DNA of 64,000 bases. It comes from Ulvibacterium sp. (GTDB taxonomy: Bacteria > Bacteroidota > Bacteroidia > Flavobacteriales > Flavobacteriaceae). Of this stretch, positions 7,733-16,641 are shown one piece after another (position 1 is the first letter of the stretch; each line of letters opens with the position of its first letter). The notes beneath the pieces are model-generated. The model made no database searches. It saw only the letters and a list, made by a program, of their open reading frames with translations, and had not been told where the DNA came from. A program made the position numbers and the translations under genes. The stretch is taken from NCBI RefSeq assembly GCF_028285715.1, contig NZ_JANQOO010000035.1:496001-560000 (forward strand), given 5' to 3'.

Positions 7733-7748
7733 TCAATTTGTAAATTGA
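7733..7748. promoter_or_regulatory. Perfect inverted repeat TCAATTT-GT-AAATTGA
   Basis: The 7-bp arms are perfectly complementary with a 2-base spacer. The site lies 72 bases upstream of the small hypothetical gene at 7341-7661, a place where a dimeric repressor could bind. A second perfect palindrome, CCGTACGG, lies closer to the gene near 7695. The role is inferred only from symmetry and position. Confidence 0.35.
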
Positions 7749-7840
7749 ATTTATATAAACTGTAGGAAATTTTGTATAATTTGTATAAAGACTATTTTCT
7801 ATGGTAATACTGCGGCAAGTTTGCAAAATGACCTAAATAA

Positions 7841-7878
7841 AAAGAAGAGCCCTAGACACCTACACGGTCTAGGGCTTT
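7841..7878 (-). terminator. Terminator of the adhesin-PorP operon
   Basis: On the minus strand AGCCCTAGAC (7876-7867) pairs with GTCTAGGGCT (7857-7848) around a 9-base loop. A T-rich tail (CTTCTTTTTATTT) follows. It begins about 65 bases after the PorP-like stop codon. Confidence 0.8.
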
Positions 7879-7943
7879 CATGTCGGATACGGAAAGTTGA
7901 GACTATTAACCCAACAGATTTCAACCACTGTTCCTTATCCGAA

Positions 7944-8822
7944 TTAAAATTTTAGGGTAAAACCAATCTCATGTGTCCCTTCCTCAGAGGTGTTTATGGC
8001 GCCGGAATTGGTCTCATAGGCGTAGCCTACTTCCAACCATTCTTGGACGGTTAGGTACAGCAGCCCTCCAAATGCCCTATCTATCCTGTAGTTGGCTCCC
8101 ACCTCCAAAGTATCCAAGATTTTGAAGGCAGCCGTTATGTCGGCAATGGTTTCCTCGTTGGAAAAGCGCAACAAGGTGGACGGTGTAAATACGATATTAT
8201 CGCTTAGTGCAAAGTGGTAGCCCCCGCTCAGATAAAACTGTGGACGGCTCCGGGCCACTGTAAGTACCCCGCTATCATCATCGATGCGATCCGAGGCCAG
8301 CAGCTTTGGGGAGGAAAGGGATACATAATAATCCATGCCCTTCAGATATATCCCAGCACCTACGTTTGGATTAAAGTCGTCCACGTTCTGTGCAAATACG
8401 GGGTCCATGGCCTGATCTAGGCTGTTAAAATCGATATTGACAGAGGTGCCTCCCGCCTGTACCCCAAAATGAAGCCAAGTCCACCGATCAAGCTGCACCC
8501 CATAGGCGAAACTGGCAAACACGGAGGTGGTGCTTTCTATGAACACCTTGTCCGAGATAAGGGTGGCCCCTATACCGATACGCTCGTTAAGTGGGAGCCC
8601 AAGGTAGAGACCCAAAGTCTCTGGTGCTTGTTCTATACCCGAGAACTGGTTCCTAAAGTTGGATCTGAACTCTATCCTGTCGTTAAGCCCGAAGGCTGCG
8701 GGGTTAAAAAAGTTGGTGTTGTACCTGTACAATGTATACAGGGGTTCTTGTTGTGCACTTACCGAGAAGACGCCCATTATCAAAAATAGGAATGGAATAA
8801 CTGAAATATATGTTTTTTTCAT
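7944..8822 (-). CDS. PorP/SprF family type IX secretion outer-membrane protein
   Basis: This is an outer-membrane beta-barrel of 292 residues with a signal peptide (residues 1-23, ending VSAQ). Family features are QEPLYTLYRYNTNFFNPAAFG near the N-terminus, SNFRNQFSGIEQAPET, regular amphipathic strands, and a C-terminal strand ending EIGFTLKF. PorP/SprF proteins assist export or surface attachment of large adhesins by the type IX secretion system and are often encoded beside their client. Here the client-type gene lies 36 bases upstream in the same direction. A terminator follows the gene. Confidence 0.92.
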   Translation of the reverse strand: MKKTYISVIPFLFLIMGVFSVSAQQEPLYTLYRYNTNFFNPAAFGLNDRIEFRSNFRNQFSGIEQAPETLGLYLGLPLNERIGIGATLISDKVFIESTTSVFASFAYGVQLDRWTWLHFGVQAGGTSVNIDFNSLDQAMDPVFAQNVDDFNPNVGAGIYLKGMDYYVSLSSPKLLASDRIDDDSGVLTVARSRPQFYLSGGYHFALSDNIVFTPSTLLRFSNEETIADITAAFKILDTLEVGANYRIDRAFGGLLYLTVQEWLEVGYAYETNSGAINTSEEGTHEIGFTLKF

Positions 8823-8858
8823 GATTGTTTTTTTGGATTATTGGGGAATCGTAATAAA

Positions 8859-11800
8859 TCAATAATTTAGGTATAGCCATCCGGTTAGGTCCCGATTCAC
8901 GGGTTGTCGTAGATGAATGATATAGTAGTAAGACCCGACTGGGAGTAGGTTACTCCCGGTTCCTTCGGTGCCTCCCCAATCGTTCTGGTAATTTTGGGTA
9001 CTGAATACCTCCCGGCCGTTCCTGTTGAATACCTTGATCAACGCCTCCGGATGGCTGGTGATGTTCTCTATTACCCAGGTATCATTGGCATTGTCCCCGT
9101 TGGGGGAGATTGCGGGAACGGGAACCAGCGCTAGCGCGGGATTACAGGTATCGGCAACGCCATCCGAGTCGCTATCCGGGGCGGTAAAGGTGACCGTGGC
9201 GGTAGCCGTATCGCTATTACCGTTCACATCGGTGACGGTCAGTTCCACGGTGGTATCGCCCAGTTCGGGACAATCAAAAATGCTCACATCCAAGGCGAGG
9301 TCTTCAATACCACAATTATCCGTACTCCCATTGTTGATGTCCTCTGCATTGATAGTTGCCTGTCCGTTTTCATCTAGCCCAACGGTAATATCTTGGGCAA
9401 TCGCTAGGGGAGGGACGAGGTCCTCTACGATGACAGTTTGCTGTTGTGTACTGGTATTCCCATTGCCTAGGTCGTAGGTCCAGATTAGGGTATAGGTCCC
9501 CTGTTCCTCATAGGTCAAGGGATCGTTAGTCGTGGCGGTAACGGTTCCCCCACAGTCAGAGGTTGCGGTGGGCACCTGGGAAACCGTTACACTGCATTCA
9601 CCCCTTACCTCCGGTAGGACATCCATATTCGGTGTCACAGAGGTGACAGGGTTCTCCACGATAACGTTCTGTGTCTGTGTACTTGTATTTCCGTTGCCGA
9701 TATCGTAGGTCCAGGTCACGATAAAAGTTCCCTGTTCGCTATATTCCAACGGATCGTTGGTAGTGGCTATAATCGTTCCTCCACAATCAGCGGTGGCGGT
9801 GGGTGCCGAGGTGATGGTCGCACTGCATTCGCCTCTTACCTCCGGGAGCGAAGCCACATCCGGCGTTGCGGAGGCGATGGAATTCTCCACGATAATGGTC
9901 TGTTCCTGTGTGCTCGTGTTCCCGTTACCATCATCATAAGTCCAGGTGATGGTATAGGTCCCCTGCTCGGGATAGCTCAACGGATCGTCCGTGGTGGCCG
10001 TAACGGTCCCCGAACAGTTGTCCACCGCGGTAGGCACCTCTGTGACCGTTGCCCCACATTCGCCCCTTACTTCTGGAAGAACGGCCATATCGGGCACAGG
10101 GGTCTCAGGATCATCCACGATGAGGGTCTGTTCCTGTGTGCTTGTATTTCCGTTGCCGTCGTCATAAATCCACGTAATCGTATAGGTTCCCTGTTCGCTG
10201 TATTCTAACGGATCGTTCGTGGAGGCGGTAACGATTCCTGTACAATTATCGGTCGCGGTGGGCACTTCTATGACCGATGTCCCGCATCCGCTAACTATTT
10301 CTGGCAGGGTAGCCCTATCGGCAACCGGGGCTATTGAGTCCTCTATAGTAACGGTGGTCGTACACGTCTCTGTGTCGCCCGAGGCATTGGTCACCGTAAG
10401 TGTCACGGTATTTTCGCCCAGGTCGGAACAATCAAAATCGGAGATATCAATTTCCATGCTAGTAAAGCCCAAGGAACCGTCATCAATATCGTCCACGGTG
10501 ATACTGGCCGAACCATCAGAATCCATTTGTAGGGTGAAAGGGGGGGCACAGTTTGCTGCTAAGGGCGTTGACCCTGCATTTTCATGCCAGGCAATACGGC
10601 TGTTACTGGAATGGGCAGAGAGTACATCCAAATCCCCATCACCATCCAGATCACCGGCGGCCACGGCAATAGCGGAATTAATACTTTCCAGGTTAATGGT
10701 GAGCTGACTTCCAAAATTCCCATTTCCGTCATTCTGATACCATGCAATCCTGTTTTCATCGCCTGAAGCCGAGAGCACATCCAGGTCCCTATCGCCGTCC
10801 AGATCGGCGACGGCCACATCCCGAATATCATCTTCAGTCAAAAGTATTTGATTACCGAAGTTGCCATTTCCATCATTGGGGTACCAGGCGGTTTTAGTGT
10901 CATCGGTGGAGATTACGTCCAAGTCCCCATCGCCATCCATATCGGCGGTAAGTACATTCTGGGCCCCGGTTGCCGCCTGGGTAACAATCTGTTGGCCACC
11001 GAAGTTCCCGAACCCATCATTGGGGTACCAGGCAATTTTATTGTCGTCGGCGGAAGAGGAGAGCACGTCCAGGTCCCCATCGCCGTCCAGATCGGCAACG
11101 GCCACTCCACTGGCCCCGACCACTGCTGATGTAATGGTACGTTTGGTCCGGAAAATAACCGGAACAGGGGGGGCACTGATATATGAAATTCCCTCATATG
11201 GGTATATAAAAATCTCGTTGCCCGATGCCGTGAGCAGGTCCAGGTCCCCATCGCCATCCATATCACCGGATGCTATATCTTTAACTTCTGTTGTAATGCC
11301 AGCGGATAACGTAAAGTTCTCACTCCCGTTGTTTAGGTGTGCGTGTACAACGCCTCCAAAACCGGACATTGAAAGTATGTCCAGGTCCCCATCGTTGTCT
11401 AAATCGCCGGTAATCAAACTTTTCGGGGAATTCCCCCCGATTACCTGACGGCTACCGAAGTTCCCGTTCCCGTCGTTCGCATGCCAAACAATACGGCTGT
11501 CATCACTAGAAGCGGAGAGTACATCCAAGTCCCCGTCGCCATCTAAATCGACTGCGGTTACATCGCCTGACGATGTGGAACGTACCGTCTCGCCAATGAT
11601 GTTTCGCCCATTGGGGAACTCTCCAGGGCTATTAGGACTTACACCGGCGGTAAAACGGTAGGTGAAAGGGCTCGCCAGAGGAGCTCCCATACTGCTTGCC
11701 ACATCCGCGGTCAAGGTGACAGTAATTATTTCTCCGGGGAAGAAATCCCGATCAGGGTCAAAGACCGCTGTATTCGTATTTGATCTAAGGGCAGGGAAGC

Positions 11801-12038
11801 CAAAGGGCTCACCATAACTGCCGGACATTTTTACATGGTCCGCCGTGAAGGTGGCCGCATCCATAGTTTCGCTAAAAGTAAGGCTGATATCGGTCGTACT
11901 ATCCGCGTTAAGAGCATTAGCGGATGGGGCCGTGGCCGTGACCGTAGGATCAGTTTGGGCAAAAGCGGTTAACGATATACCCAGAAATAAGAATATAGTA
12001 AATATTCGATATTTTTTGTTTTGATTTTTTGCTTTCAC
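8859..12038 (-). CDS. Modular T9SS type B secreted adhesin with FG-GAP and HYR-like repeats
   Basis: This 1059-residue surface protein has several parts in order. A signal peptide occupies residues 1-28 (ending AFAQ). A SbsA-type Ig-like domain follows (about 30-135). About seven FG-GAP/VCBS repeats with DLDGDGDLDVLS cores, which probably bind Ca, span about 150-500. A short Ig-like linker, then four tandem HYR-like repeats of 76-77 residues with LPEVRGEC starts and GNGNTSTQ signatures, come next. A further Ig-like segment leads to the C-terminal type B sorting domain (AISPNGDNANDTW ... GSYYYIIHL). The start is GTG. It is paired with PorP and probably exported by type IX secretion for adhesion or gliding. 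Confidence 0.93.
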   Translation of the reverse strand: MKAKNQNKKYRIFTIFLFLGISLTAFAQTDPTVTATAPSANALNADSTTDISLTFSETMDAATFTADHVKMSGSYGEPFGFPALRSNTNTAVFDPDRDFFPGEIITVTLTADVASSMGAPLASPFTYRFTAGVSPNSPGEFPNGRNIIGETVRSTSSGDVTAVDLDGDGDLDVLSASSDDSRIVWHANDGNGNFGSRQVIGGNSPKSLITGDLDNDGDLDILSMSGFGGVVHAHLNNGSENFTLSAGITTEVKDIASGDMDGDGDLDLLTASGNEIFIYPYEGISYISAPPVPVIFRTKRTITSAVVGASGVAVADLDGDGDLDVLSSSADDNKIAWYPNDGFGNFGGQQIVTQAATGAQNVLTADMDGDGDLDVISTDDTKTAWYPNDGNGNFGNQILLTEDDIRDVAVADLDGDRDLDVLSASGDENRIAWYQNDGNGNFGSQLTINLESINSAIAVAAGDLDGDGDLDVLSAHSSNSRIAWHENAGSTPLAANCAPPFTLQMDSDGSASITVDDIDDGSLGFTSMEIDISDFDCSDLGENTVTLTVTNASGDTETCTTTVTIEDSIAPVADRATLPEIVSGCGTSVIEVPTATDNCTGIVTASTNDPLEYSEQGTYTITWIYDDGNGNTSTQEQTLIVDDPETPVPDMAVLPEVRGECGATVTEVPTAVDNCSGTVTATTDDPLSYPEQGTYTITWTYDDGNGNTSTQEQTIIVENSIASATPDVASLPEVRGECSATITSAPTATADCGGTIIATTNDPLEYSEQGTFIVTWTYDIGNGNTSTQTQNVIVENPVTSVTPNMDVLPEVRGECSVTVSQVPTATSDCGGTVTATTNDPLTYEEQGTYTLIWTYDLGNGNTSTQQQTVIVEDLVPPLAIAQDITVGLDENGQATINAEDINNGSTDNCGIEDLALDVSIFDCPELGDTTVELTVTDVNGNSDTATATVTFTAPDSDSDGVADTCNPALALVPVPAISPNGDNANDTWVIENITSHPEALIKVFNRNGREVFSTQNYQNDWGGTEGTGSNLLPVGSYYYIIHLRQPVNRDLTGWLYLNY

Positions 12039-12478
12039 AATTCGGGGGATTTTATGTGTTAGACGATAGCTACAACGATAAATATGACAGATATGTTGTC
12101 TGGCGTATTAATTTTTTTGTTTGTAGTTATCCTTAAAATAGGCACTTTTAAACAATGGAAACCTGTTTTTTGAATTTCAAGGTCAGAGCTGATCCGAGTT
12201 TCGAATCTGGCCAGAATTGCGGATTTCAAGAATAGTAAAAGAGATAATAATCTACAAATCAGCATATCGGATAAAATCTATAAAAATCAAAGGTTTACAA
12301 AGGTTTTAACTAGGTTGGAACTTAGGTCAAAACCCAAAATAAGAGGGAGAAGTTTTACCGTGAATCTTGTCGCCAAAACGGCGTTTTTGAGCACCAGAAA
12401 TCCACTATCTTAGCCCTAGGATTTGATGCCCTGGAGAAGCGAGGAAAATTTTTCGCCTAAATTAAAATTACGCAAGAA
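12039..12478. other. Long divergent intergenic region (440 bases)
   Basis: No gene is seen. The left part is the leader of the adhesin gene. On the plus side TATCTTAG at 12406-12413 is one base off the TAnnTTTG -7 element and could serve the DUF1801 gene, about 65 bases downstream. A small CGCC/GGCG hairpin followed by TTTTTG lies at 12371-12388; it could be a weak terminator, but no gene feeds into it. Confidence 0.35.
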
Positions 12479-12871
12479 ATGAATCAGGATATTAAGGTAT
12501 TTAACGAGAATCAAGCGTTCGGGGAACGAGAAATATGTGTTACTTTGGCCGTGATGATCAACGAATTCCTACCCGAAGCGCAGCATAAAATTTGGCATAG
12601 GCATCCTGTTTGGTTTTTGGAGGGTAATCCCATAGTAGGCTACAGCAAATTGAAGGCGGGAATTCGCTTGATGTTCTGGAGTGGGGCAAGTTTTGGGGAA
12701 GAAGCCTTGAAACAGGGCACAGGTAAATTCAAGGATGCCTCGATTTTATATACCGCGGTTGACCAAATCCTTGAAGATGATATGAAAAGATGGCTGGCAA
12801 AGGCCCGTGAAATCCAATGGGACTATAAAAATATCTACAAACGAAAAGGAGCTCTGGAGCGTTTAAAATAA
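12479..12871 (+). CDS. DUF1801 family protein
   Basis: This is a cytoplasmic protein of 130 residues. DUF1801 (YdhG-like) features are visible: KIWHRHPVWFLEGNPIVGYSK, GIRLMFWSGASF, FKDASILYTAVDQI and the basic tail IQWDYKNIYKRKG. The fold is known structurally in the family, but the biochemical role is not established. The ATG start is clear. A near-consensus promoter lies about 65 bases upstream, and it seems to be transcribed alone or with the outer-membrane gene that follows. Confidence 0.82.
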   Translation: MNQDIKVFNENQAFGEREICVTLAVMINEFLPEAQHKIWHRHPVWFLEGNPIVGYSKLKAGIRLMFWSGASFGEEALKQGTGKFKDASILYTAVDQILEDDMKRWLAKAREIQWDYKNIYKRKGALERLK

Positions 12872-12946
12872 TATGAACCGGCATTTTATTCCGATGCTAT
12901 GTTAGTATCTTCGTCCCCAATCCTTTGATCAATTAAACATCACCTA

Positions 12947-13567
12947 GTGAAGAAATATATACTAATACTCCTATTTTTCATCCCAGGCTGCCAAGCTTTG
13001 ATGGGCCAAAGGGAGTTCAAAGTTGCATTTGGACTAAAAATCGGTACAAATTATACCATGCCCAAGATGGTGGATTTGGAGAGTATGGAGTTCAATTACC
13101 AATTTGGTCCGGATTTCGGGGTTTTTACGGATTTTACATTTAATCGTCGTATTGGTTTAAAAATGGAAGTACTGTATTCCGTACAAAACATACATATGGA
13201 GTCCTATGGAATTGGGGATGGAAGTGGTACTCGGATCGGAACGGTGGAATTGAACGAAAAGGTAAGGGATCAATATTTAATTTTCCCTGTGCTGTTTAAG
13301 ACAAGATTGCTCAAGAAATTGGATTTCCTGATTGGCCCCCAGTTAGGCTTATTGATTTCTAACGAAAACAGGTTTTTGGTCATTGACGGAATTATTTTCA
13401 ACCAAAATGAACCCATTGATAACCTTAGCCTTTCCGGAAATTTTGAACTATCCTTCAATGTTACGGATAATCTAAACCTTGGATTGCGTTATAATCTGGG
13501 TGTGGGCAAAATAAATAGTCTTCGAAATAATGCGTTTCAATTCTATTTGGGCTATGCCTTATTATAA
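12947..13567 (+). CDS. PorT-like outer-membrane beta-barrel protein
   Basis: The product has 206 residues, a GTG start and a signal peptide (ILILLFFIPGCQALMGQ). The mature part shows GLKIGTNYTMP, DFGVFTDFTFNRRIGLKMEVLYS and LRYNLGVGKI, the alternating pattern of the PF13568 outer-membrane barrel family common in Bacteroidota. Such proteins are usually of unknown function; PorT itself acts in type IX secretion. TATCTTCG at 12906-12913, one base from the -7 consensus, lies about 33 bases upstream and may be its promoter. A CQ pair near the end of the leader is not a clear lipobox. Confidence 0.8.
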   Translation: MKKYILILLFFIPGCQALMGQREFKVAFGLKIGTNYTMPKMVDLESMEFNYQFGPDFGVFTDFTFNRRIGLKMEVLYSVQNIHMESYGIGDGSGTRIGTVELNEKVRDQYLIFPVLFKTRLLKKLDFLIGPQLGLLISNENRFLVIDGIIFNQNEPIDNLSLSGNFELSFNVTDNLNLGLRYNLGVGKINSLRNNAFQFYLGYALL

Positions 13568-13599
13568 AGGGATACCTTCTAAGGAGGCCTTTAGTCAGT

Positions 13600-14421
13600 A
13601 TGATAGTTAAAAGCTTGGGAAATACGGATTTTGACCTTGTATTGGAAAGTTTTTTGCTCGCCTTCCAAAACTATTTTGTAACCGTTCCTACCAATGGCAA
13701 CTACTACATGGAACGTTGGAAAACGGCCAAGGTCGATTTTAACTTTTCCTATGGCATGTTCGATGGAGAGACATTGGTCGGGTTTGTGATACACGCCATT
13801 GACCATAGGGATGGAAAACTCATGGCCTTTAATACAGGTACCGGGGTAATCCCAGATTATAGGGGTAAAAAAATAGTACAATCCATTTATGAATATGCCC
13901 TGAACGACTTACGGCGCATTGGAGTAACCCATTGTGCGTTGGAGGTAATTACCAAAAATGAAAGAGCCATTCGGGCCTATACCGGCATCGGATTTAAAAC
14001 CTGCCGAACCTATGCATGTTTCAAGGGCACGATCAATCCCGAAAAAAGGGAGGTAGTGGCTTTAAAAGAAGTCGATTTGGGAAAAGTGGATTGGGCGAAT
14101 TTACCCAATCAGGATTTTTATTCATGGGACAATCAAAAGGAATCCATACTCAGGAGCAAGTACAAGTTTTTTCAGGTCATGACCAATACATCTCCGGAGT
14201 CCTTCTTTATAATACATCCGGATACAGGCTATCTGGTACAATTTGATGTGTTAAATGAAAATGAAGATGCCTGGAACCGATTGTTTTCCGGGATTCGTCA
14301 GATTTCAAGTACTGTTAAAATCAACAATGTTGACCTGGGATTGACGGATAAACTTGAGCAGTTAAATTCGATCGGATTGGTGAATACTATAGATCAGTAC
14401 GAGATGCGCATGGAAATCTGA
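13600..14421 (+). CDS. GNAT family N-acetyltransferase
   Basis: This cytoplasmic enzyme of 273 residues transfers an acetyl group from acetyl-CoA to an unknown amine. Residues 1-145 form a GNAT domain; the CoA-binding loop is seen in TGVIPDYRGKKIVQSIYEYAL, followed by CALEVITKNERAIRAYTGIGFK. The remaining 125 residues resemble the second, GNAT-like half found in two-domain family members and lack a CoA loop. It starts 32 bases after the outer-membrane gene and could share its transcript. No product-specific neighbour indicates a substrate. Confidence 0.85.
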   Translation: MIVKSLGNTDFDLVLESFLLAFQNYFVTVPTNGNYYMERWKTAKVDFNFSYGMFDGETLVGFVIHAIDHRDGKLMAFNTGTGVIPDYRGKKIVQSIYEYALNDLRRIGVTHCALEVITKNERAIRAYTGIGFKTCRTYACFKGTINPEKREVVALKEVDLGKVDWANLPNQDFYSWDNQKESILRSKYKFFQVMTNTSPESFFIIHPDTGYLVQFDVLNENEDAWNRLFSGIRQISSTVKINNVDLGLTDKLEQLNSIGLVNTIDQYEMRMEI

Positions 14422-14469
14422 AAATGCCCGGCTCAATCGGATATCCGTAAAAAGGGCCTTTCTAATGGC

Positions 14470-14718
14470 CTATTGTCCTCTATGGTATATACTCTTTTTA
14501 TAATAAGGCCGCTTACCAATGTTCGATTTCGCCTTATGGATAAATAGCCTACCTTTAACTTTGGAAGCGTATGTGCCACAGTGCCACTTTCCCTTCGGAA
14601 TTGTGGATTCTTTTGTTTCCGAGTTTTTGGAGCTATTTTCCATTGTAAAGGGTTCGGGGAGCAAAAGAATATTGTTCAAGACAATGACAAGTAAAATCCT
14701 CGATAAAAATATGATCAT
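14470..14718 (-). CDS. Possible small exported peptide (unrecognised)
   Basis: An ATG frame of 82 residues starts 19 bases after the MerR gene on the same strand. It begins with a strongly hydrophobic segment (IIFLSRILLVIVLNNILLL) like a signal or membrane anchor. It ends with a basic, Cys- and Tyr-containing tail (KWHCGTYASKVKGRLF, then GKRPYYKKS). I recognise no family, and a frame on the opposite strand (14519-14737) overlaps it. Position and composition favour this strand, but it may not be coding. The interval 14422-14737 holds nothing else clear. Confidence 0.3.
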   Translation of the reverse strand: MIIFLSRILLVIVLNNILLLPEPFTMENSSKNSETKESTIPKGKWHCGTYASKVKGRLFIHKAKSNIGKRPYYKKSIYHRGQ

Positions 14719-14737
14719 GACTATTGTTTTTGATTGA

Positions 14738-15511
14738 TTATTTCAAGTAACGTTCGGCGAAATGTGTCATGGCCAATTGTAGGAACTGGGCAAATTCCGG
14801 TTGTGGTTTGCCGTCGATGACCGTAAACCGCTCGTCATCTACGTACGTTTGGCCTAGCCCAGAATAAGTACTGGCCTGCTTGTCTTCCAATGCTTCTGTG
14901 CCCCAAAATTTTCTGATAATATCATAATGGTGCTTGATTAGCCATTGGACTTCGGTACTTTTTGGCTCTTCTTTTCTTAATTTAAAGAGTTTGAGGGTTA
15001 TCTTTTCCAACTTCTCCTTAAGCGCCACATAGTCTGCCTTGTCCAATTGCAATAGTTCCTGTTCCGATTTAATAATGGCCTCCTCGCCATATTTTTCGAT
15101 AGCTTCTTGTCGTACAGTGGTGCCCATTTCCTTGGGAAGTCCTTCATAAAGTCTTTTAGGTTCCATAGTTGTTTTATCGTTAATTAAATATGCTATTGTG
15201 TTATCAATGGTATTTAGGAGTGTAGCGATACGGCTCCTTCTTTTCTTCAACAATTCCCTGTGACCCTCTAACGCTGTAACCAAATCAAAGTCCGGGTCAT
15301 TTAGAACAGTTTTGATTTCCTTTAAGGAAAAACCAAGCTCCTTATAGAACAGAATCTGCTGTAGACGCAGTAACTCGCCCTCTCCATAATATCGGTAGCC
15401 AACTTCGCTTCGGTCCGCAGGCCTTAGGAGCCCGATCTTGTCATAATGATGTAATGTTCTGATGGTTACACCGGAAAGTTTGGAAAGTTCGCTGACACTG
15501 TATCGTTTCAT
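14738..15511 (-). CDS. MerR family regulator with TipAS-type effector domain
   Basis: The protein has 257 residues. Residues 1-70 form a MerR winged helix-turn-helix (YSVSELSKLSGVTIRTLHHYDKIGLL, then GYRYYGEGELLRLQQILFYKELGFSLKEI), and a coiled dimerisation helix follows to about 110. Residues 130-257 resemble the TipAS drug-binding domain (HYDIIRKFWG, then YVDDERF and FLQLAMTHFAE). By analogy it senses a small ligand and distorts its own promoter. A matching dyad with a 19-base spacer lies just upstream (15540-15572), so autoregulation is likely. No resistance gene is adjacent. Confidence 0.88.
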   Translation of the reverse strand: MKRYSVSELSKLSGVTIRTLHHYDKIGLLRPADRSEVGYRYYGEGELLRLQQILFYKELGFSLKEIKTVLNDPDFDLVTALEGHRELLKKRRSRIATLLNTIDNTIAYLINDKTTMEPKRLYEGLPKEMGTTVRQEAIEKYGEEAIIKSEQELLQLDKADYVALKEKLEKITLKLFKLRKEEPKSTEVQWLIKHHYDIIRKFWGTEALEDKQASTYSGLGQTYVDDERFTVIDGKPQPEFAQFLQLAMTHFAERYLK

Positions 15512-15539
15512 TTTTGGTCTTATTTATGAATCATTGGGG

Positions 15540-15572
15540 CAAAAGTAGACTATGACGTAAGGTAAGAGTCAA
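15540..15572 (-). promoter_or_regulatory. MerR-type promoter and operator (19-base spacer dyad)
   Basis: On the minus strand TTGACT (15572-15567) is separated by 19 bases from TACTTT (15547-15542). The latter is also the Bacteroidota -7 element TACTTTTG (15547-15540). The spacer is centred on an imperfect dyad, 15548-15570, with GACT and AGTC ends and 8 of 11 pairs matched. A long spacer with an internal dyad is the hallmark of MerR-activated promoters. It lies about 30 bases before the MerR gene. Confidence 0.55.
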
Positions 15573-15682
15573 GTACCCTTGGAAATAATTTTGTAATTAA
15601 AGTACGAACCTTGTTGTTAGGTTACATTTAGGGAAGCAATTCAAGTAATACTTCAATATCAATTCCAAAATTACACCGCAGA

Positions 15683-16636
15683 TTAAAACGTATTTTTACT
15701 GAGCAACTGTACCAGTTTCATCCTGCTATTGATACCGATTTTAGAATAGATCCTATGGGTATGGTCCTTAACGGTCTGAAGACTTATAAAAAGTTCATCG
15801 GCAATTTGTTGGTTGGTCTTTCCTTCACAAATTGCATCCACGATTTCTCTTTCCCGTTTGGTTATTCGATACTCCTTAAAGAGCATTTCCTTTTTTTCAG
15901 TATTTGGGATTCCTGCGTATACCGGGATAAAAACGACATCGGAATTGAGCTTCAGGTACAACAATGGAATGAAGTTGGATAAAAAATAAAACAGTATAAT
16001 AGGTGCAACCCACCATATATCGGAAAACAGAAATAGTACTAAGGCCCCTCGAATAAAAAAAGCCAGGGCCATTAAGAGGATGAAGAGCTTAAATACTTTG
16101 CGTTTTGCGGCTTTGTATTTTTTGGAGTAGTGTAGCACAACCCCCGATAGTAGGGTTAAAGATGCCAGTTCCACGAACAGTATCAATCCGATTTCCGCAT
16201 GGGCCAATTGTCTGCCCATTAGCCAATCGTTTTGGAAAAAAAGTATATACAGTCCCCAAGCCAATGGTATAAGGCCCACAAAAAAAATAGCATGAAAATA
16301 GGACACCCTCTTATTGATCGGTATCTCAACCAAGGAATATCCCATTCTCACCAGCATTATCCATGATATACATAAAAAAGGTATGCCTAATAACGGTAAA
16401 AAATTGGCTACCATTATGATTATACCCATATCCGTGTCCATAAAGGAAAGCAGTGTCCGCATCAAAATTTGCGCCCAGATTCCGTAAAAAGCGAAGGCAT
16501 AAAAGGTAATAAGGTAATAGAAATAGTTTCGGTGGAAATTGGTATTGTAGGTTTGGATAGATTGATGGGATATCCAAATACTTGCCATAGCAACAGCTAG
16601 GCAAAATAAGAATACCAGAATATATACGAAACTCAA
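15683..16636 (-). CDS. Membrane-bound LuxR-type transcriptional regulator
   Basis: The product of about 317 residues has roughly seven hydrophobic segments over residues 1-230, then a C-terminal LuxR helix-turn-helix (ITKREREIVDAICEGKTNQQIADEL, then LQTVKDHTHRIYSKIG). This makes it an inner-membrane one-component regulator whose signal is unknown. Two TTG codons stand in tandem. The second, at 16636, lies five bases after a perfect AGGAGG and is preferred over 16639. The divergent neighbour at 16781 encodes a membrane protein and is a possible target. Confidence 0.82.
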   Translation of the reverse strand: MSFVYILVFLFCLAVAMASIWISHQSIQTYNTNFHRNYFYYLITFYAFAFYGIWAQILMRTLLSFMDTDMGIIIMVANFLPLLGIPFLCISWIMLVRMGYSLVEIPINKRVSYFHAIFFVGLIPLAWGLYILFFQNDWLMGRQLAHAEIGLILFVELASLTLLSGVVLHYSKKYKAAKRKVFKLFILLMALAFFIRGALVLFLFSDIWWVAPIILFYFLSNFIPLLYLKLNSDVVFIPVYAGIPNTEKKEMLFKEYRITKREREIVDAICEGKTNQQIADELFISLQTVKDHTHRIYSKIGINSRMKLVQLLSKNTF

Positions 16637-16641
16637 CAAAA

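Noticed and set aside
8900-11500. Several long open frames on the plus strand opposite the adhesin gene
   Set aside because: They arise from the repetitive, GC-richer repeat codons of the adhesin; they have no family similarity and the minus frame is continuous with clear domains.
12059-12265. Minus-strand frame of 68 codons upstream of the adhesin
   Set aside because: It has no recognisable domain and mixed low-complexity composition, and it occupies the leader of the adhesin gene.
14519-14737. Plus-strand frame of 72 codons after the GNAT gene
   Set aside because: It overlaps a minus-strand frame that has a better signal-like start and a better operon position; neither is strongly supported.
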